From positions 1 through 26,222 of the forward strand of contig JANBPT010000498.1 in assembly GCA_027575765.1 (NCBI GenBank): a stretch of 26,222 nucleotides of DNA. Reading direction: 5' to 3'. The notes beneath the pieces were generated by a model. The model did no database searches. It had not been told where the DNA came from and saw nothing but the letters and a program-made list of their open reading frames with translations. Both the position numbers and the translations under genes were made by a program. The DNA comes from Tieghemiomyces parasiticus (taxonomy: Eukaryota > Kickxellomycota > Dimargaritomycetes > Dimargaritales > Dimargaritaceae). Below are positions 1-9,200 of this stretch, one piece after another (the first letter of the stretch is position 1; every line of letters begins with the position of its first letter).

Positions 1-269
1 GCTCGCCAGCCGAATCGAGGCCGCCGTGACACCACCTGGATGCCATTGCTCCGGGCGTTGCTGAAGGAGGTTAGGAAAACGGTGCGCAGGATGGAGTGGC
101 GGGCAACGACTGCCTCGAGGGCGTGGAGGAGGACGTCGCTGTCGCTGACACCGTTGATGGTCATGGCGAACTGGAGAAGGTATTCGGTGGGGTCCTTGGC
201 GGTGGCCGTCCAGAGTCCCTGCTGCATGGGCGTCATGGGGTACAAACTCTCCACCTCGGCAACGGTGAG
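1..269 (-). other. NRPS condensation domain C3, N-terminal part
   Basis: From about residue 3430 to the edge. LYPMTPMQQGLWTA is a condensation-domain opening and ARHSILRTVF follows in the usual place. The catalytic HHxxxDG would lie outside the window. It shows that at least one further module follows. Confidence 0.85.
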
Positions 270-3200
270 TCCCAGGGTGGGGAGATCGGCGACGATCTTG
301 GCCATGTCACTCTGATTGGCCTCGAGCAAAGGGAAGTCTGACGGCACCCACAGACCAGCAAGGTCTAGGGTCGCTATTTCAGCCAAATACTTGCGTACCT
401 CGTCACCCAGGGCCGCCACGGTAGCAGTTGGGACGACCTGCGGGCAATAGTTGACTGTTAGTTCTAGGCCGGTACTGGTTTGCCATCCGAGGACCTCCAG
501 TACTTGGGGTCGCAGCTCCTCATCACCACCGATGGGGATTAATGGGAGGAGATCGTGGCGGACGATCCAGGGCGCCTTCCCATGGCAGGTGAGGGCACGG
601 TCGTCGGTCGTGCGGCCAAGGAAGTTAAACACGACCTCCATGGGGTGGTAGGCGGCAGTGGTTTGAGGGCTTGGATCGAGTGGTGCCTTTGGCCAGTCGA
701 TTTCTAGGCCGTGGTATCGTAGACTCCGCCGGGTGTGCTTAATTTGGCGGAGATAATCGCTCAAACTAGCCGACGAAGCATTGGTCACCGTGACGGGCAG
801 GATAGTGGTAAACCAGCCCACCGTGCGACTCAGATCCATGCCCTCGTGCCAGGGGTGGCGGCCGTGGGATTCCGTATGCACCGTGGTGGTGGGAGAGTGG
901 GTCACTGCGGCCAACGCCCCACAGAGGGCGGCCAGGAGGAGCTCGTCGAGGCGGAATGAATCTCCGGCGACCTGGATAAGTGCCTTGGTAACATCGGTTG
1001 GGATCTGAACGGTGTGGCTGACCTCATTCCCAGCCGTGTTGGCCGGTAGTGCTGCCAGTGCACAGAGAGAGAGCGACGACGGGCTGACCAACACGGGCTC
1101 AGGGTCCAAGTGGGCTACACTTCGCTCCCGACGCCACCGGTCGAGTTTCGAGGCCCAGTTGGCGAAGGGCAAGGAGGGTGGCAGGGGTGTAAGGCCGTCA
1201 AGCAGTGAAGTCAGGTCTTCCAGGAGGATGGACCAGGACACGAGGTCCACGACCAGGTGGTGTATGGTCAGGAAGAGCAGAGTGTGTGATAAACGACAGC
1301 CGTCATCGGGAGAACTCAGGTGAACCAGTGCGGCGGCGACGTTGCGGCCCTGGTGAATGTCAACGGACTGCTGCACTTGGTAGCAGCATTGGGATAGCTC
1401 GGATTCGACACAGGTGACCTCGTGGACCTGACTGGACAGGGTGGAAAAGGGGGGCGGAATGGTTTGGGACCATTGTCCAGTGGGGTCACGGCGGAACTGA
1501 CTGCGCAGCACAGCGTGGTGATTGACCACGCGGAGCAGGGCCCTGCCGAGCGTGTTACGGGAGACGGGGCGAGTGAGTTCGAGCAAGAAGGACTGGTTGA
1601 AGTGGCTGAGGTTACGGAACCCCTGGGCAAAGAACCAGCGCTGGATCGGGGTCAAAGGGAACGAAACTCCGTGAGGAATAGGTGCCAGCCCGGAAGTCGT
1701 GGACTGGACAAGGCGTTCCATGGTGGTCGCTGCTGTGGACAGGGGCTGACTCTTAAGCAGTATGGGAACGGGGAGCCGGTAGCCTAACTGTCGACACCGC
1801 GCTGAGACCTGGATGGCCGAGATCGAATCGCCGCCGAGCCTGAAGAATGGGAGGTTGTCGGTAACCGGATCAGGAGCTAGACCTAACGTCTCGACCACTG
1901 CGGTCCAAAGCACCTGCGACTCGGGTGACATTACATGCTCGCCCGCCGCCGCAGCACCCATTTCTAGGAATGACGCTTGGTACTTTAGGAACAAGGCAAC
2001 TAGGGCCTGCCGGTCGACCTTGCCGTTGGTCGTTAGGGGGATATGGTCGAGGCCCATGATATGGCTGGGTACCATGTAACTCGGCAGGACCTCCTGCAGG
2101 GCCGATTTGACAGATGCTGTATCGAACTGTTCAGGGCATACAAAAGCCACCAGGGTGCGCTCATGGATAAGGACGTGGGCGTCTTGTACACCCGGTAGAT
2201 TGAGGAGGGCTCCACGCACCTCGGCCAGTTCTATACGGAATCCACGCAGCTTGACCTGGTCGTCACGACGGCCTAGACACTCCACCTCGCCGGTAGGCAG
2301 CCAGCGGCCGAGATCGCCGGTGCGGTACACAGGGCCGGATGAATAAGGCAGGTGGACAAACTTCACCTCGTTGAGATCGGGCCGGTTGACGTAGCCCGCA
2401 CTGACACCCAGGCCACCCACGCAGATCTCGCCGACACTGCCGATGGGCACGAGCTGGTCGTGCTGGTTAACGATGTAGCATTCGCTACCGGCGATGGGCC
2501 GGCCAATGGTGACGGTTTTGTCAAGCTGGGCCGTCAGCGTATGGCTAATTATGGTGATCTCGGTTGGTCCGTAGAGGTTCTGTACCTCGCAGTATGGGAG
2601 CCACTTGGCTGCCAGCTCGGTAGGCAGTGCCTCACCCACAGACATGACCCGGCGTAGGTTAGGGTAGATCGTAGGGCTTAGGGAGCCCAAAACGGAGGGG
2701 GTAAGGAAGACGCCGTCGACGCTATGCAGGGCGGCGGGGATGTCCCCGTCGCTGAATACCAGCGTAGACGACGTGCAGAGCGGGGAAAGGGCCACCAGGA
2801 TGAACACGTCAAAGCCAACGGCCATGGTCTGCAAGTAGCGTGTCCCAGGTTCCGGACAAAGCGTAGTCTCTGGAGCCAGGAGCAGGTTAGTCAGACTGGC
2901 ATGGCGGATTGTGACGCCCTTGGGCTGACCCGTGGTGCCTGAAGTAAATAGAATGTATGCCAGGTCTTCAGGGTGATGGCAGTAAGGGGAGAGGGCAAGA
3001 CCAGAGACCATCTCTGTTTTTAGGAGTTCTAGGCCTGGTAGGGCCTCCGTCCAGGTCACCCCGGTTTCAGTCATGTTCAGGATGACCGTGCATTGGGCCG
3101 TCTCAACCATGTAGCACTGACGCTGCTGGGGCAGAGCACTGTCCACGGGTACATAGACGGCCCGGAGTAGCCAGAGGGCCAGCATGGCCATGATGGTGGC

Positions 3201-6200
3201 TGGACGGCTCTCTACGATAACCGCCACCCTATCCTGCACTCGGATGCCGCGGTGCTGAAGGGCCCGAGCCAATGTCTCAACTTGGGTGTTCATCTCCGTA
3301 TAACTTACAGTCTCCAATTGGGACTCGAGGGCCACCGTGTGAGGGCTGCGCTGGACGTTATCACGGACTAAGCTGATGACACTGGTGCTGGTATCAGAAG
3401 GGTCGTACTCGCTGGGGCTTTGGCCGAACTCCTCTAGTAATATTTGCTCCTCCGCCGGACATACCAAAGGGACCGTGGTCAGAGGTGGGGAGCAGGTGAG
3501 GGCGACTTGACAGAAGTAAAGCAGGTTGGCCCCCAGGCGCTCGACGGTGGCCGAATCGAAAAGGTCCGGGTTGTACTGAAGGGTCATACCAGGGCTGGGA
3601 CCGGAGAGACTGATTCGGAAGATGATATCATGCCAGAGGGCAGGGTGGGATTGGACTTCAACATCCCATTCGACAGGGTCGACTGCGACACCCACACGGA
3701 CTGGATGCCAGAGCGGGTGGGCCGGCGGATGGGGAAGTCCGGCGTAGAGGTCGTAGTCTGGGGTCAAGTGGCCCACGGAGCGTTGCAGCTGCTGCGAAAG
3801 GGTAGCGCTGAGGTCACCTAGGCTTGACGCTCTTGCGGAACCTGGGACTCGCACCGGACAAGCCAGGTGACCTAGGGAAGCAGTATACGTTTCTCTACGA
3901 CATACGCCGTGGTTAAGTAGCACATCGACCAGGACGTCGTCGGTATCACAGATCCTTCCGAGATAGGGCCCCGCAAGGGCCGTCCAAAGCCCAAGCGGTG
4001 CAACAAGGTTCACTTCAGTGGGGCAAGAAAATCCGCGGATAACCTCCTGGGCCAAGCCGAACCGAAGGCAGGCTGAGCTAAACGTGGGCACACGGGTGCG
4101 AGGACGGTCGAGCGGTAGTTTTAGGTCCGCAGAGGCTTCGGCCATTGTCTCCGTCCAGTAAGTGCGGACCGAGCTATCTGATGGAAGGTGGCCGACGGTG
4201 GCAGTGTGTCCCATGGCGAGCGAGGGGCTAACGTTGAACACCTGACAGTCATGTTGCGCTCTGAAGGCCAGCTGCAGCTCCTCGGTAAGGAGCTGGAATA
4301 ACATCTCAGGTGCCAAGATCTGGTGCATACGGACCACCAGACGGGGTGGTTCCGGCTGGTAGAGAACGGCCAACATATCTGTGCTAACCAGGACCTTACC
4401 AGCTGCTTCGAGGCCATCCCCAAGCAGGGACTGGGAACCGACGGTGGCCTGGGTAGCTGACGACAGTCGCTTCGGAGAGAGTAGACATGCTACGAGCCGG
4501 CCTTCCTCCTTACGGACCACGGTGCGCAGCCAGTTCACTTGGCTTAGGAACTGGTCGAGGACCCACTGGACGTCCGAATGGGTAAGCTGGTGGGGAATGC
4601 TGAGCTTGGCTTGGTGGTAGAACTGGCCGGGGTCCTCCGAGAGTTGACAGGCGAGCCACACCTGGGCCTGGTAGGGTGTCGCCTTCATTGGACTGATCAG
4701 CTCAGACTTGGGCTCGTTCGATGGACCTTCTGGCGTACGAGTAGGCGATGACGAAGGGCTGGAACGTTTGATCACTAGTGCCAAGGCAGCCAAATCATCG
4801 CAGGCCAGGACGTTCTGCGAGTCAAGGGTGACCCCGAAACGTTGGCTGATGCGGTGCTCCAGCTGGAGGAACAGAACGGGTCTAGCCAGTAAAGACACCC
4901 AGGAACTTTCACCATGAGGAAGCCCATCCTTGGTGCCCAGGAGCAGGTCGGTACAGGTCACGGCGAGCCACCTACCCACTGTTTCTAAGGGCAACACCTG
5001 GTTCTCTGTGTCCGACACATGGATGTATGCCTCACCTAGCCGAGCAACCTCACCCTCACTGGCGCCGGACAAGTGCGGGTAAGCCTCGAGCGAGATAAAA
5101 GTGGCAGGCGCAAGGTCGGCAGGGAGGTTCACACCGGCCAGCAGAGGTCTGAATGACTCGCACGCAGTCTCGGGTGCTGAGACACGAGTCACGATGCGAC
5201 CACCGTGGATGCTGACGGAATAGGGCGCAGGCAGCCCTTGTTTGACCAGGTAGTGGTCAAGGGCAGCGAGAGGCAGCTGGACACTGTCTGCCGTGATAAG
5301 CCGTCCAGGACAGTTCTGGGTCGGGTCAGGAAGAAAATGGGAAACCTGGGTGATCGTAGTATCCGCAGTCGCTTTTGTGAGCTTGACTAGCACGGAGCTG
5401 ACCTGCTGTACCAATTGAACAATGTCGGCCTCACTGCAAAACATGCGCCTGTAGAAGCACTTAACGCCGACGGCATGCGGCCCATCGACGAAATCTAGGG
5501 TGAGCGGGTACTCGGTAAACTCGTGCACCCGTACCAGCTCCAGGGTCATGTCTCCGGTTTGGTGTAAACCCTGGGGGAAGTTCTCGAAGCCACCAAGCAC
5601 ATGGAATAGAGGGGGGGCCGGGATGGGACTGCACCAGGCCTGGACCTTGGCAAGACTGGTGTGCTCGAAGGGGATCATCCCGGTGGCGTCGGCCTGGAGC
5701 TGCTGGAGCCATTGGCCGATGGGTTGGTCCGTCAGGCGGAACCGCAACAGGACGGTGTTGAGGCAGGGACCAACTACAGTGTCAATATCCGCCACGTCCA
5801 GGTTACGACCTGACACTACAAAGCCAATGACGAGGTCGTCCCGGTTAAGGTACTGGGCCAAGACGAGGGCGTAGGCAGCCTTGAGGAGGGTCGAGAGGGT
5901 CACGCCGAATTGCTGGGCGGCGTTGTGTAAGTGTGACTTATCGACGTTGAGGGTACAGTGGTACTCGGCAAAGCCATGCTCACCCGTGAGCTCCGTACTA
6001 AGCATGGGTGCTGGTGTGGGCTGAACACCCCGTAAATACTCAGCCCAGAACGCACGCGCCTCGTCTTGGGCCTGGTTAGCCACCTGTTCGACCACGGTGT
6101 TGAATGAAGGTGAGGTCAGTTGGCCTGGCATGTCCGGAGAGGCGTAGAGCTCGCCTAGGTCACGCAGCAGCAGCGGGATCGACCAGCCGTCGACCAGGGC

Positions 6201-9200
6201 GTGGTGGATGGCCATGACCAGCAGGTACTCGTTGGAACGCTCGGTGGGAAACACGTCAACCCGGACCATGGGCCTGGTCATGTCGAAGCCCAGGGCACGG
6301 TTCGCGTTGAAAAAGTCCGTCAGGGAAGGAAGGGGTGCCTCGGCTAGACTCCAGGCTAGCGGTGCGCGGTGTAGAACGACCTGGGCAAGTCCGTTGCCAC
6401 GCGGTGCGACGGTCGGAATGAAGACGGTGCGCAGGACGCTGTGGCGCTGAATTAAGCTCACCCAAGCTTGCTGGAGCCTGTCGAGATCTACATTACCGGA
6501 GAAACTCACCGCTGCTTGAACCAGGTAGGCCGAGGGGTCCTGCAGTGTAGCAACGAGCAGACCGCCCTGCATGGGGGTACAGGGCAGGATAGCCGCTACG
6601 TCGGAAGCAGCGATGCCGCGTTCCTCCAGGTCGGTCAGAAGGGTGTCGAATTCCTGGGCGGTGGGCTCGAGTAGCGGCGCATCGAATCGAGTAAGAAGCG
6701 GCTGGACGGAAGCCGTTGGGGTGGCGGCCAGGTGCTCGAGGTCTTGACGCCACCGGTTGATCAGTTGCTCAGCCCATTGGGTCCCATACACCCGGGGATT
6801 GTACTCCATGACCAGACGCAGCCGGTCCTGGTTGACGAGGGGCATGGGGTTGATGTCGAAGATGACGTGTTCGTCGGGGGCAAAGTCGTGCAGGCCGAAG
6901 CGGTCATCCCACTCGATACTAACAGCACCACTGTCTGCGCCAGCCGCGCCCGCATTGCCGAACCGACCAAAGTAGTTGAACTGGACGTCGAGGCGCTCGG
7001 GGGTTTTGGCCAGGAGCTTGGCCCGCTCAGCTGGGTCCGCTCCCTGCATGTGACGAAGTAGACTGTAGGGGAAACCACGCCCAGGGACCTGCTGCATCGC
7101 CTCCTTGGTGTGATGCAGGGTGGCCAGGACCGAGCTGCCCAGGGGTACGTCCAGGACCAAGGGGTACAAGGCGGTGAACCAGCCGACGGTGCGACTCACA
7201 TCCATGGCGTCCGACCAGGGCTCGCGACCGTGGCCCTCCATCGCAAAGGAGACCTGGGTGGTACCCAACGCCTGGCAGTAGGCCCGGGCAAAGGTGGCCA
7301 GGAGCAAGTCGCGCGGGGTGATGCGCCATTGTGGCGCCAATTGCAGCAAAAGCCGGGTGGTGAACTCCCGGTCGAATTCGTGGGATATGGATAGGCGGGC
7401 CGCGGTGCGCACTGGGTCAAGGACCTCTGGGGGAGGCAGGAGTTGGCGGTTATCCACCGTCATGCTCTGCACGGGCCAGGCATCGGCAGTGAGGGTCCGG
7501 GCGTAGTCGCCCAACTGGCTGCACCAGGTCTGGAAGGACAGGGTCTTGGGCGGCAGCTGACCCCCGGTGAGCAGGGTCTGCAGGTCCTCGATCAGGACGC
7601 GCCAGGAGACCAGGTCAACCAGGGCGTGGTGGATGGTCCAGAACAGACGGGCTGGCTCAGACTCCGCGCCAGTGTGGATCAGACAGGCTGCAATGACAGG
7701 GCCGTCCGTGAGGTGCAGGCTGGACTGGACCTTCAAAATGACGTCGGCATAGTCCACCTCGTTCACGGTGGCCTCGGTCACAGGGATCTGGCTGGGCATG
7801 GCCTCGGTAGTTGGGATGCACTGCTCCCACGCACCCACCTCGTTTAGGCTGAACCGAGCACGCAGGATGTCATGGTGGTTAGCCAGTTGGACTAGAGCGT
7901 GGATAATCCGCCCGAGGGTAACCGACTGATCCACACGCAGGGTGAACGACTGGTTGAAGTGGTGGGGGTTGCGGAACGGCAGGCCATAGAACCAGCGCTG
8001 AACCGGGGTCAGGTCGACACAGCCCTGGACCTGATGCTGATTTTCCTCGGAGACGGCCGTGGCCAGCGGGGTCAGTCGGGCGGCCAAGGCGCGGAGCTGG
8101 CGGCATTCGTAGATGAGCGGCACGGTGGCCTTGTACCCGAGCTGGCGGCATTTGGATACGAGCAGGATGGCCGAGATGGAGTCACCGCCAATACGGAAGA
8201 AGTCGTCGGTTGTCCCAATGTGGTCACCAGGGAGCTGGAGGATCTGGGCCCAGGCCTCACGCAGGCGCAGCTCCAAGTCAGTGAGGCTTTGGGATTGTGC
8301 GGGGACTATCTCCAAGAAGGACTCAGTTGCGGTCGGTAAGGCCTTGCGGTCGACCTTACCGTTGGCGGTCAGCGAGAGGCGGGCTACGGGGACGACACGA
8401 TCGGGCACCATAAACCTGGCCAAACGGCTGCGGAGGTGGTCAAGCAAGGCCACGGTGTCCACCGACTGGGGTTCCACAAAAAGGGCCAGACAATTACTTT
8501 GAACAGAAGCCACGGCGAGCTGAACGGCGGGAAAACTGGAGGCGGCAGCCTCGACCTCCTCGAGTTCGATACGGAAGCCCCGGAGTTTGATCTGGTGGTC
8601 CATGCGACCCAACAGGTCGACGTGGCCATTGGACAGCCAACGGGCTCGGTCACCCGTCAAATACACGCGACCGGGACCGAAAGGGTTAGCGATGAACTTC
8701 TGGGCGGTGAGGTCCGGCAGGTTGCAGTAACCACGGGCAACGCTCAAACCACCGATCAGAAGCTGGCCCGGGGCACCCACGGGCACTAGCCGCAGGTCGT
8801 CGTCCACAATGTAGCATAAGTAGTTAGCACTGGGTGGACCGACCGAAATGTAGTTAGGAGCAGCGAGAACTAGGGTATTGGACGTCACCGTAGTTTCGGT
8901 GGGACCGTAGACGTTGACCAACTTGCAGTGGCCACGCCATTTGGCATGGAGGTCAGCAGTGACGTGTTCTCCAGCCAAGATCAGAAACGCTAGCTGTGGA
9001 TAATGACCAGGGTTCAAGCGGGCGGCAAACGACGGCGTGACGATAGCCGAGTGCACACTCTGAAGGTCAGCCAGTAAGTCGGCACCGGGAATGACCACTG
9101 TCCCACCTTGGCAAAGAGTCCTGAGGAGACTCCATAGGATACCGTCGAAGCCCAGTGAGAGGACTAGTAAGTCACGCTTGCCGGGTCCATAGTCGTCTGC

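Noticed and set aside
7443..8339. 134- and 146-codon plus-strand frames
   Set aside because: They lie opposite NRPS domains E1, PCP1 and A1, which are recognised unambiguously on the minus strand.
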